From assembly GCF_000698575.1 (NCBI RefSeq), contig NZ_JFHD01000002.1:434001-498000 (forward strand): DNA of 64,000 bases, given 5' to 3'. The notes under the pieces were generated by a model. That model was not told the origin of the DNA and ran no database searches. It saw only the letters and a program-made list of their open reading frames with translations. Shown in pieces: positions 36,452 through 43,691 of this stretch. The translations under genes and the position numbers were made by a program. The DNA is from Caballeronia zhejiangensis. GTDB lineage: Bacteria; Pseudomonadota; Gammaproteobacteria; Burkholderiales; Burkholderiaceae. The first letter of the stretch is position 1; each line of letters begins with the position of its first letter.

Positions 36452-37111
36452 TTGGACACGTTGCTGCAATTCCTGGGACTCATCCTTCACATCGACAAGT
36501 CGCTCGGTGTCTTCATCCAGAATTACGGCGCCTGGGTGTACGCGGTGTTGTTCCTGATCGTGTTCTGCGAAACCGGGCTCGTCGTGTTTCCGTTCCTGCC
36601 GGGCGATTCGCTGCTGTTCATCGGCGGCGCGTTCGCCGCGTCGCACGAAATGGATCTCTTCGCGCTGATCGCGCTCCTGCTCATCGCGGCCGTGACCGGC
36701 AACACGGTGAATTACTGGATCGGCCGCGCCATCGGGCCGAAAGTTTTCGATACGAACATTCCCGTGCTCGAGCGCTTTCTGGACCGCGCCGCGCTGCAGA
36801 AAACCCACAACTTCTACGAGAAGCACGGCGGCAAGACGATCGTGATCGCGCGTTTCGTGCCGGTGGTGCGGACGTTCGCGCCGTTCGTCGCGGGCGTGTC
36901 GTCGATGAGTCACGGGCGCTTCCAGCTCTTCAATATTCTGGGCGCGCTCATCTGGGTGCTGTTGCTCGTGTTGCTCGGCTATTTCTTCGGCAATATTCCG
37001 TTCATCAAGCAGTATCTGAACGTGATCGTGCTGGTGGGGATCGGCGCGGCCATCGTGCCGGTGGCGATCGGCGCGCTATGGAAGATGAGCCGTCGCAATT
37101 CGAAGGCTTGA
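36452..37111 (+). CDS. DedA family membrane protein
   Basis: 219 aa from TTG 36452 (MDTLLQFLGLILHIDKSLGV), chosen because GAGGAAAG sits just upstream; the frame is open further 5' but that part lacks family sequence. DedA/VTT marks are FCETGLVVFPFLPGDSLLFI, NYWIGRAIGPKVFD, and the conserved arginine segment VIARFVPVVRTFAPFVAGVS. DedA proteins are inner-membrane lipid-flipping and envelope-homeostasis factors; undecaprenyl-phosphate or phospholipid transport is the current view of the family. It forms a single unit here. Confidence 0.92.
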   Translation: MDTLLQFLGLILHIDKSLGVFIQNYGAWVYAVLFLIVFCETGLVVFPFLPGDSLLFIGGAFAASHEMDLFALIALLLIAAVTGNTVNYWIGRAIGPKVFDTNIPVLERFLDRAALQKTHNFYEKHGGKTIVIARFVPVVRTFAPFVAGVSSMSHGRFQLFNILGALIWVLLLVLLGYFFGNIPFIKQYLNVIVLVGIGAAIVPVAIGALWKMSRRNSKA

Positions 37112-37169
37112 GGAAGAGCGGGATGCGCGAGGCCGTCGGATGCCGGCCTCGCTCACGCCGCGAAACCGC

Positions 37170-37430
37170 TTAACGGCGCCGGAACAGGCGGATCACGAAA
37201 AGCAGCACGACCGCGCCGATCACCGCGGTGATCAGCGTGCCGAGGATGCCGCCGCCGAATGAGATGCCGAGCGTGCTGAAGAGCCATCCGCCGATCACGC
37301 CGCCGACGATGCCGACGAGAATGTCGACGATCACGCCGAAGCCGCTGCCGTTCATGATGAGGCCGGCGAGCCAGCCCGCCACGCCGCCGATGATGAGGCT
37401 GAGGATGATTCCGTGTTGCATGATTTGCAT
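37170..37430 (-). CDS. GlsB/YeaQ/YmgE family stress-response membrane protein
   Basis: 86 aa from ATG 37430 (MQIMQHGIILSLIIGGVAGW). Three hydrophobic Gly-rich helices are visible (LIIGGVAGWLAGLIMNGSGFG, ILVGIVGGVIGGWLFSTLGI, GTLITAVIGAVVLLFVIRLF). This is the transglycosylase-associated (PF04226-type) small membrane family, often induced by envelope or osmotic stress. ATG 37421 is an equally good alternative start. It is convergent with dedA. Confidence 0.88.
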   Translation of the reverse strand: MQIMQHGIILSLIIGGVAGWLAGLIMNGSGFGVIVDILVGIVGGVIGGWLFSTLGISFGGGILGTLITAVIGAVVLLFVIRLFRRR

Positions 37431-37735
37431 GCGTTGAGACTCCAGTCGAATTGAGAGATGCGGGACGCAGGCGGGACCTGCAATCGGGCGCGGGCAATGT
37501 AGCGGAAATGACCGTGGCGGGGGATTGTCAACTGTCAAGGATTGTCGATGCAGCGTCGGCAAACAGCGCGGACGACAGATGACACATGGCCGGGGCAAAA
37601 TACGTCAAAAATTTGGATTGCCAAAAGGTTCGGTCGGCGCTTGGGCGAAGTGTGTCGTTTAGGTCACTGAGGCGAATTTGTATCTGTAATGTTTTATGCT
37701 GGCGGAATTGGTTGAAAAAGTTCAAGACGACAAGC
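37431..37735. other. Divergent intergenic region
   Basis: 305 bp between the YeaQ-like gene and the NlpD-like gene. It should carry both promoters. The last 70 bases before the NlpD start are A/T-rich, but I see no hexamer pair with correct spacing. Confidence 0.4.
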
Positions 37736-38665
37736 ATGAGAAAGCTGGTGGTGATGCACAAGGAAGGTTTCGGATCGGGCCCGCGCGGGGCGATCGCGGG
37801 CGTGGCGCTCGCAGCGGGGTTGGCTGCCGGATTGACGGGATGTTCATCGACGCCGCGCGAGCCCGCGCCGATCGTCGAAAGTTCCGCGCTGAGCGCGCCG
37901 CCGGTGGTGCAGAGCGGGTCGCCGATCGTGACGCCCGCGCCAGTCGTGCCGCTCGGGCCGACGACACCCGCGCCCGTCGAACCGGGCTTTTATCGCGTTA
38001 AGCCGGGCGACACGCTTTACGGCATTTCGCGCACCTTCAAGCAGAAGCCCGCTGATCTGGCCAAGTGGAACACGTTGCCGGAAAGCAGGCAGGTGAACGT
38101 CGGGCAGGTGTTGCGCGTGATGCCGCCGGGTGCGTCGTCAACGACGGTGAGTTCGGCGACCGCCGGATCGAAGATGGCGCAGCCGCCGCTTCTGCCGACG
38201 CCGGAGAAATCTGTGGCGCAGAAGCCAGCGGCGGAAAAGCCCGCCGCTGCGGCCAGCGAAGAACATCCATCCGCAGTCACCGCGACTGCATCCAAGGGCA
38301 CCTTCGTCTGGCCCGCGCACGGCGACGTCGTGCGCAAGTTCGGCGCGAGCGGCAACAAGGGCATCGACATCGAAGGCAAGGTCGGGCAGCCAGTCAAGGC
38401 AGCGGCGTCGGGCAAGGTCGTGTATGCGGGAAGCGGCTTGCGTTCCTACGGGCGCATGATCATCGTCAAGCACGGCAACGATTATCTGACCGCCTACGCG
38501 TACAACGAGAAGCTGCTCGTGAAGGAAGGCGATTCCGTCAAGCAGGGCGCGACCATCGCCGACATGGGCACCGGCCCGGGCGGCACGCCCGCGCTGCATT
38601 TCGAAGTGAGAAAGTCGGGCACCGCGGTCGATCCGATGCCGTTGCTCGGCGCGGCCGGCGGCTGA
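37736..38665 (+). CDS. NlpD-like lipoprotein: LysM plus degenerate LytM/M23 domain
   Basis: 309 aa from ATG 37736 (MRKLVVMHKEGFGSGPRGAI). A lipoprotein signal ends in LAAGLTGCSS. A Pro/Val-rich linker leads to one LysM domain (FYRVKPGDTLYGISRTFKQK) that binds peptidoglycan. A second linker leads to a LytM domain. Of the M23 zinc residues only the last His (ALHFEVR) remains: the first His is replaced (GNKGIDIEGKV) and the AYAHN motif reads AYAYN. It should therefore be an amidase activator rather than a peptidase, as known for NlpD and EnvC. The BamE-like lipoprotein follows 30 bp later. Confidence 0.9.
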   Translation: MRKLVVMHKEGFGSGPRGAIAGVALAAGLAAGLTGCSSTPREPAPIVESSALSAPPVVQSGSPIVTPAPVVPLGPTTPAPVEPGFYRVKPGDTLYGISRTFKQKPADLAKWNTLPESRQVNVGQVLRVMPPGASSTTVSSATAGSKMAQPPLLPTPEKSVAQKPAAEKPAAAASEEHPSAVTATASKGTFVWPAHGDVVRKFGASGNKGIDIEGKVGQPVKAAASGKVVYAGSGLRSYGRMIIVKHGNDYLTAYAYNEKLLVKEGDSVKQGATIADMGTGPGGTPALHFEVRKSGTAVDPMPLLGAAGG

Positions 38666-38695
38666 TTCCTGGCCGGGCGGGAAGGGAGCCGAAAG

Positions 38696-39256
38696 GTGAA
38701 GAAGATCATGATCGCCGCGCTGACCGCGGCGTCGCTGACGTCGCTGCTTTCCGGCTGCGAGCAGCAGCAGAGCGAGGAAGCGTTGAACAAGCTCAAGGCA
38801 TTTTTCAATGCAGTGAAGCCGGACAACTTGCTGCTCAAGAACCTGCAGCCCGGCGTGACGACCGAGGCGCAGATCCGCGACCAAATGGGCGAACCCGAGA
38901 CGGAGCGCACGTTCACCGACGGAAGCAAGCGCCTCGAATATCCGCGCGGCCCGGCGGGCACGAACACCTACATGGTCGATCTCGACCCCCGCGGGCATTT
39001 CGTTTCCGTGACGCAGATGCTGACCGCCGAGAACTTCGCGAAAGTGCGCCTCGGCATGACGATGGACGAAGTGCGCAGACTGCTCGGCAAGCCGACCGAA
39101 ATCGCAGAGTATCGGCTGAAGAAGGAGCGCGTCTGGAGCTGGCACTGGCTCGAAGACGGCGTGAATCAGGACGCCATGTTCAACGTGCACTTCGGACCGG
39201 ATGGCACCGTGGTGACGACGTCGCGTTCCGAAGCGATCCGCGGCGGTCAACGCTGA
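38696..39256 (+). CDS. Lipoprotein with two BamE/SmpA-like repeats
   Basis: 186 aa from GTG 38696 (ribosome-binding site GGGAG upstream). The lipoprotein signal ends in LTSLLSGCEQ. Two copies of the BamE/OmlA-type motif G-x-T-x3-[IV]-x4-G-x-P are visible: LQPGVTTEAQIRDQMGEPE and VRLGMTMDEVRRLLGKPTE. Real BamE has one such domain and is about 110-180 aa. This could be a BamE paralogue for outer-membrane assembly or another envelope factor. It is in a run with the NlpD-like gene before it and a zinc-ribbon gene 8 bp after it. Confidence 0.8.
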   Translation: MKKIMIAALTAASLTSLLSGCEQQQSEEALNKLKAFFNAVKPDNLLLKNLQPGVTTEAQIRDQMGEPETERTFTDGSKRLEYPRGPAGTNTYMVDLDPRGHFVSVTQMLTAENFAKVRLGMTMDEVRRLLGKPTEIAEYRLKKERVWSWHWLEDGVNQDAMFNVHFGPDGTVVTTSRSEAIRGGQR

Positions 39257-39264
39257 TTCCGGGC

Positions 39265-39660
39265 ATGACGACGATGAGTGATTCGGTGACATACGACACG
39301 CGCCTTCGCCTGATGGACGAAGCGTCGCGCTATCGCGATCAGGCGTCGCGCCAGGCCGGCGCAAAGCAGCTTGTGCTCTGGGATTGCGGGCGCGGGCATC
39401 GCTGGGACAAGACGCTCGACATCGCGCAGAACGTGCGCTGCATGAATTGCGCGACCGAGCGGCGCGAATTGGAGACGAAGCGTCTGCAGGACATCGCGCA
39501 AGCGCGCGGCGGCGCGCTGCTTTCGCACCGCTATGTCGATGCCGCGACGCCCTTGAGCTGGCGATGCGCGTACGGTCACGTTTGGGATGCGACTCCCGAT
39601 GCGGTGTCGCGCCATTGGTGCAGCGAGTGCGCGCGCACCGTGTTCGCGGCCGTCCGCTGA
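39265..39660 (+). CDS. Tandem zinc-ribbon protein (DUF4379-like)
   Basis: 131 aa from ATG 39265 (MTTMSDSVTYDTRLRLMDEA). Two similar modules are visible: C-x3-GHRWDKTL...RCMNC and C-x3-GHVWDATP...WCSEC. Each has a CxxxH...CxxC zinc set and a conserved Trp. This pattern fits the probable zinc-ribbon family PF14311, whose members are often found near or fused to nucleases, but no nuclease domain is present here. The start is 8 bp after the BamE-like stop, so it is probably in that operon. A strong terminator follows. Function is unknown. Confidence 0.75.
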   Translation: MTTMSDSVTYDTRLRLMDEASRYRDQASRQAGAKQLVLWDCGRGHRWDKTLDIAQNVRCMNCATERRELETKRLQDIAQARGGALLSHRYVDAATPLSWRCAYGHVWDATPDAVSRHWCSECARTVFAAVR

Positions 39661-39681
39661 CCGATCCAACGGCATCAAAGA

Positions 39682-39705
39682 AAAAGCCGGCGAATGCCGG
39701 CTTTT
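39682..39705. terminator. Bidirectional rho-independent terminator
   Basis: 10-bp stem AAAAGCCGGC / GCCGGCTTTT with loop GAAT. It ends the nlpD-like run and, read in reverse, could also stop the minus-strand gene at 39982-40473. Confidence 0.9.
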
Positions 39706-39981
39706 GAGCTTCTTTGTCGGGGCGCTGGCCTCTTTCGCCTGCGACTCGTCGCGCCGTTGGCAAAAACTCGCGCTTTGCTTTTTTATTCTTGCGCTTTGCT
39801 TTTACCCACGACCTGATCGAGTGCCGCCCATCCTGTTTGTCGGTCTCTCAGCGCGTTTTGCTGCTGCCCCCCGTGCGCTGGAAAAAGTATTGCAAATGGC
39901 CATTCCTAAGAATGTACGCTCGCAAACACATTCGCAAATTGATAAGCATCTGCGGGGAAGTCCCGATCCGCGAAGCGATCT

Positions 39982-40473
39982 TCAGTCGGCCGACGACACC
40001 GTTTCCACACGCCCGATACCCGAACGCATGTTCGCCGCGACGAGCGATTGCGTGACCATGCGCGCTTCCGCCTGCGCGATGTGCTCGAGCGTCGCTTCTT
40101 CCAGTTGCGCCGCGAAAACGGCGAGCGCCGTGCACAGACGTGCGTGCTGACCGGCATCGAGCGTCCAGACGCCTTCGTCCGAATGACGCGCGTCCAGTTC
40201 GACGAGCGCTTCGTGCGCGAGCGTGATGTCGTGGTCGCATTCCGCCGCGTGGCCCAACTGGCACAACTCTTCCGCGACCAACATGTGACGGCATAGCGTC
40301 ATGAAGAGCGGCTGCGATCCGTGTCCGCGATGAAACGCGTCGAGCGCCACATAGCAGCGCAGCAGCATCGCGTCGATCATCGGTTCGCGGGCGGCGCGGC
40401 TGTAGGTCAGCGCGCGCAGAAGCGGCGACATCGCGGGACGGGCGGATTTCATGTTCGTCGATTTCTTCTTCAC
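39982..40473 (-). CDS. Hypothetical helical protein
   Basis: 163 aa from GTG 40473 (MKKKSTNMKSARPAMSPLLR), chosen for GGGAG nine bases upstream; ATG 40452 is an alternative. The protein is almost all alpha-helical with evenly spaced His and Cys (AFHRGHGSQPLFMTLCRHML, AEELCQLGHAAECDHDIT). The mid region is reminiscent of a four-helix bundle. I do not recognise a family, and the His/Cys set does not form a known metal motif. It stands alone, divergent from the substrate-binding-protein gene. Confidence 0.6.
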   Translation of the reverse strand: MKKKSTNMKSARPAMSPLLRALTYSRAAREPMIDAMLLRCYVALDAFHRGHGSQPLFMTLCRHMLVAEELCQLGHAAECDHDITLAHEALVELDARHSDEGVWTLDAGQHARLCTALAVFAAQLEEATLEHIAQAEARMVTQSLVAANMRSGIGRVETVSSAD

Positions 40474-40785
40474 GGCAGAGCTCCCGAAAAAGGTGTTCGC
40501 TTAACGCCGGTGCTGTCTGTCGCGCCGGGACGCGGAATGCGTTGGATGCGTTTGACGTTGGAAGCATCATCGCACCGGAAAATTAGCTGTGTCTTAAGGC
40601 GCGTAACCGCCGGATGCCTGCCAGCTATAACGCCGCGCGACGACGGCGGTGGACGCATGTGCTGTGACATTTGTAAGTAAAAGTCGCAAGAGGCCGCCGT
40701 GCGATGTGGCCTAGGGTGAATACATATGTTGCGTTAATTTTGTCGATGGCAACATATGTATCATTCCACTCTCAAAGAGGACGTC
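40474..40785. other. Regulatory intergenic region with paired palindromes
   Basis: 312 bp between the helical hypothetical gene and the substrate-binding-protein gene. It holds the paired 13-bp repeats described separately, about 25-65 bp before the start codon. Otherwise nothing is recognisable. Confidence 0.5.
40720..40761. promoter_or_regulatory. Paired operator candidates, shared with the aminotransferase promoter
   Basis: ATACATATGTTGC (40720-40732) and its exact reverse complement GCAACATATGTAT (40749-40761) are 16 bp apart. Each copy is itself a near-palindrome centred on ACATATGT, with centres 30 bp (three turns) apart. The core CAACAnATGT recurs at 43647-43660 before the aminotransferase gene. 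Binding by the nearby RpiR protein is inferred. Confidence 0.6.
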
Positions 40786-41673
40786 ATGAAATTTGCGTCG
40801 TTGCTCACATCGACTGTCGCGTTATCTCTGGTTGCGGGCGCAAGCTACGGCCAATCCACGATTGCCAAGGTCCAGAGCGCCAATCTCATCGCGATCGGGC
40901 ATCGCGAGACGTCGGTGCCGTTTTCGTACGTCGATGCGAACAACGACGTCATCGGCTTTTCGCAGGACTTGTGCAACAAGGTGATCGATGCGGTCAAGGC
41001 GAAAACGAAGCATCCGGATCTACGCGTGCGCTTCATTCCGGTGACATCGCAGAATCGGATTTCGCTCGTGCAGAACGGCACGGTCGATCTCGAATGCGGC
41101 GTGACGACGAATCTCACGTCGCGGCAGAATCAGGTTGCGTTTTCGGACACGTTCTTCGTCGCGACGACGCGTCTGCTGACGAAAAAGGATTCCGGCATCA
41201 AGGACTTTCCCGATCTCGCGGGCAAGACCGTCGTGACGAATCAGGGCACGACGTCCGAGCGCATTCTTCGCAAGATGAACGAAGAGAAGAAGATGAACAT
41301 GAGCATCATCAGCGCGAAGGATTACGGCGAAGGGCGCGCGACGCTCGAAACCGGCCGCGCGGTGGCCTACATGATGGACGACGTGCTGCTCGCCGGCACG
41401 CGCTCGCTGACGGCGAAGCCGTCGGACTGGGTGCTCGTCGGCACGCCGCAGTCGTCGGAGGCGTACGGCTTCATGATGCGTCGCGACGATCCCGAGTTCA
41501 AAAAGCTCGTCGACGACGCCATGAGTCAGGTGATGAAAAGCCCCGAGATCAAGACGATGTACGACAAGTGGTTCATGAAGCCGGTGCCGCCGAAGAACAT
41601 CAACTTCGATTTTCCGATGAGCGAAGCGATGCAGAAGCTCTACGCCGAACCGAACGACAAGGCGTTCGAATAG
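40786..41673 (+). CDS. Amino-acid ABC transporter substrate-binding protein, GltI-like
   Basis: 295 aa from ATG 40786 (AGAGGACG upstream). Signal peptide FASLLTSTVALSLVAGASYG. The mature part is a family 3 solute-binding protein: GHRETSVPFSYVDANNDVIG, GFSQDLCNKVID, NRISLVQNGTVDLECGVTTN, DFPDLAGKTVVTNQGTTSER, and RRDDPEFKKLVDDAMSQV. Glutamate/aspartate-type binding is the best guess. No permease or ATPase gene lies with it, so it must share membrane parts encoded elsewhere or act with a receptor. It is convergent with the AhpD-like gene. Confidence 0.92.
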   Translation: MKFASLLTSTVALSLVAGASYGQSTIAKVQSANLIAIGHRETSVPFSYVDANNDVIGFSQDLCNKVIDAVKAKTKHPDLRVRFIPVTSQNRISLVQNGTVDLECGVTTNLTSRQNQVAFSDTFFVATTRLLTKKDSGIKDFPDLAGKTVVTNQGTTSERILRKMNEEKKMNMSIISAKDYGEGRATLETGRAVAYMMDDVLLAGTRSLTAKPSDWVLVGTPQSSEAYGFMMRRDDPEFKKLVDDAMSQVMKSPEIKTMYDKWFMKPVPPKNINFDFPMSEAMQKLYAEPNDKAFE

Positions 41674-41689
41674 CGCGACGGCGCGCGCG

Positions 41690-42244
41690 TCATTCCGCGA
41701 AGGGCAGATCCGTCTGCCCTTCGGCGCGCATCGCGAACGTGTTGAGGGTCATCGCGACGAGCGCGTAATAGCCCAGCAAGCCGACGAGATTCACGACGAC
41801 CGTGTGCCCGAAGCGCGCGACGGCGGCGTCGTAGGTCGCATCGCTCACGCGCTTCGTGTCGTAGAGTTCGCTGGCGAAATCGAAGATGAGCTTGTCGTCG
41901 GCATCGGCGAATGTCGGCGTCTTTCCCGTGCGCAGCGCTTCGGCGAGATCGGCGGGCAGGCCGGCATCGAGCGCGATCGGATGATGAATGTGCCATTCCG
42001 CCTGCGAGCGCCAGCGCGCCGCGGTGACGAGAATCGCAAGCTCGGAAAGGCGCAGCGGCAGGCCGGTCTCGTAGCGGCAGAACGCGCCGAGTTTTTGCGC
42101 GTGCTGCGCGAGTTCCGGGCTGAAGATCCAACCGAGAAACGGCCCGTTGAGATTGCCGCGCGGTCCGCTCAGGATGTCCTGCAACACGGCTTTTTGCGCA
42201 TCGGAAGCGTGCGCGATGTCGAAATCGGGAAGTCGCTTCTTCAT
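41690..42244 (-). CDS. Carboxymuconolactone decarboxylase / AhpD-like protein
   Basis: 184 aa from ATG 42244 (MKKRLPDFDIAHASDAQKAV). The all-helical CMD fold is suggested by LSELAILVTAARWRSQAEWH followed by HHPIALDAGL. The CxxC pair of AhpD peroxidases is absent (the site reads R-S-Q-A), so a thiol peroxidase role is unlikely. A His-containing active site like that of CMD decarboxylases is possible. It lies 8 bp after the aminotransferase stop and is probably in its operon. Confidence 0.85.
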   Translation of the reverse strand: MKKRLPDFDIAHASDAQKAVLQDILSGPRGNLNGPFLGWIFSPELAQHAQKLGAFCRYETGLPLRLSELAILVTAARWRSQAEWHIHHPIALDAGLPADLAEALRTGKTPTFADADDKLIFDFASELYDTKRVSDATYDAAVARFGHTVVVNLVGLLGYYALVAMTLNTFAMRAEGQTDLPFAE

Positions 42245-42252
42245 GTTTGTTC

Positions 42253-43584
42253 TCACTGGATGACGGAAAGCGCGCCATCGATTGCATCGGAGAGCCGCTC
42301 TACGATCGTCTCGATTTGCGCGCTTGTCGTGATGAACGGCGGCGCGATGAGTACGTGATCGCCGATGCGGCCGTCGACGGTGCCGCCCATCGGATACACC
42401 ATGAGGCCGCGCTTCATCGCCTCGCTCTTGATGACCGCGTGCAGCCTGTGCTTCGGATCGAACGGCATCTTGCCCGCGCGATCCTGAACCAGTTCGACGC
42501 CGGTGAACAGGCCGCGGCCGCGCACATCGCCGATGAACGGATGATCCGCATGCCGCTCGCGCAGCAACGCGCGCAGTTGTTCGCCGCGCGCCCTCACGTT
42601 GTCGAGCAGTTTCTCTTCGGCGATGACTTTCTGCACTTCGAGCGCCGCGGCGCACGCCGTCGCGTGACCGATATACGTGTGGCCGTGCTGAAAGAAGCCC
42701 GAGCCGCCGACGATCGTATCGAAGATCGCGTTGCTGACGAGCGTCGCGCCGATCGGCTGATAGCCCGCGCCGAGACCCTTCGCGATCGCGAGAATATCGG
42801 GCGACACGCCGTCTTCCTCGCACGCGAACAGATGACCGGTGCGGCCCATGCCCGACATCACTTCGTCGAGGATCAGCAGCACGCCGTATTTGTCGCAGAC
42901 CGCGCGGATCTTGCGGAAGTATTCGCGCACAGGCGGCACCGCGCCCGCCGTCGCGCCGACGACCGTTTCCGCGACGAACGCCGCCACCGATTCGGCTCCG
43001 AGTTCGAGAATCTTCGCTTCGAGTTCATCGGCGAGACGTTGCGCGAAGGCTTCGTCGGTTTCGCCCGCCCGCTGTTCGCGATACGCGAAGCAGGGCGTGA
43101 CGTGATGCGCTTCGATCAGCATCGGCAGGAAGGGCTCGCGCCGCCACGCGTTGCCGCCGATCGCGAGCGCGCCGAGCGTGTTGCCGTGATAGCTCTGCCG
43201 GCGCGCGACGAAATGCCGGCGCGCGGGTTCGCCTTTCTCGACGAAATACTGGCGCGCGAGCTTGAGCGCGGCTTCCATCGCTTCGGAGCCGCCGGACACG
43301 AAGTAGACGTGGCCGAGATTTTTCGGCGCGGCATCGATGAGCCGGTCGGCGAGTTCTTCGGCGGGCTCGGTCGTGAAGAACGACGTGTGCGCGTACGGCA
43401 ACTGCTGCACTTGCCGCTGGATGGCTTCGATCACGCGCGGATGGCTGTGTCCGAGACACGAGACGGCTGCGCCGCCGCATGCGTCGATGTAGCGTTTGCC
43501 GGTCGAATCGACGATCTCGATGCCGTCGCCGCGGACGGCGACCGGAAGCGTGGCGCGCGGCGCGCGATGAAATACCGTGGTCAT
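42253..43584 (-). CDS. Class III pyridoxal-phosphate aminotransferase
   Basis: 443 aa. Fold type I class III features: VSGGSEAMEAALKLARQYF near the N-terminus of the large domain, QSYHGNTLGALAIGG, LILDEVMSGMGRTG with the PLP-contacting Asp, and the Schiff-base lysine in AIAKGLGAGYQPIGA. Relatives include omega-amino-acid:pyruvate, taurine and diamine transaminases. The substrate cannot be read here, but the neighbours (amino-acid-binding protein, AhpD-like protein, RpiR regulator) suggest amino-acid breakdown. A palindrome related to those before the binding-protein gene lies about 63 bp upstream. Confidence 0.92.
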   Translation of the reverse strand: MTTVFHRAPRATLPVAVRGDGIEIVDSTGKRYIDACGGAAVSCLGHSHPRVIEAIQRQVQQLPYAHTSFFTTEPAEELADRLIDAAPKNLGHVYFVSGGSEAMEAALKLARQYFVEKGEPARRHFVARRQSYHGNTLGALAIGGNAWRREPFLPMLIEAHHVTPCFAYREQRAGETDEAFAQRLADELEAKILELGAESVAAFVAETVVGATAGAVPPVREYFRKIRAVCDKYGVLLILDEVMSGMGRTGHLFACEEDGVSPDILAIAKGLGAGYQPIGATLVSNAIFDTIVGGSGFFQHGHTYIGHATACAAALEVQKVIAEEKLLDNVRARGEQLRALLRERHADHPFIGDVRGRGLFTGVELVQDRAGKMPFDPKHRLHAVIKSEAMKRGLMVYPMGGTVDGRIGDHVLIAPPFITTSAQIETIVERLSDAIDGALSVIQ

Positions 43585-43646
43585 GGTGCCTGCCTTTCGA
43601 ATGCGGAATGCGCGTGCAACACGCGATGTGGCATTCTAGCGTGATA

Positions 43647-43660
43647 ACAACACATGTTGT
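43647..43660. promoter_or_regulatory. Third CAACAnATGT palindrome, before the aminotransferase
   Basis: ACAACA and TGTTGT flank CA, with perfect arms. It matches the core of the two sites at 40720-40761. It lies between the aminotransferase and rpiR-like genes, in the aminotransferase promoter region. Confidence 0.55.
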
Positions 43661-43691
43661 CAATATCGCGTGTGACGCAACGCTCGGCCGA

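Noticed and set aside
39760-39810. Tandem T-rich repeat (TGCGCTTTGCTTTT twice) as a mobile-element end or regulatory array
   Set aside because: Only two copies of low complexity in a convergent-gene spacer; no element or gene is attached.
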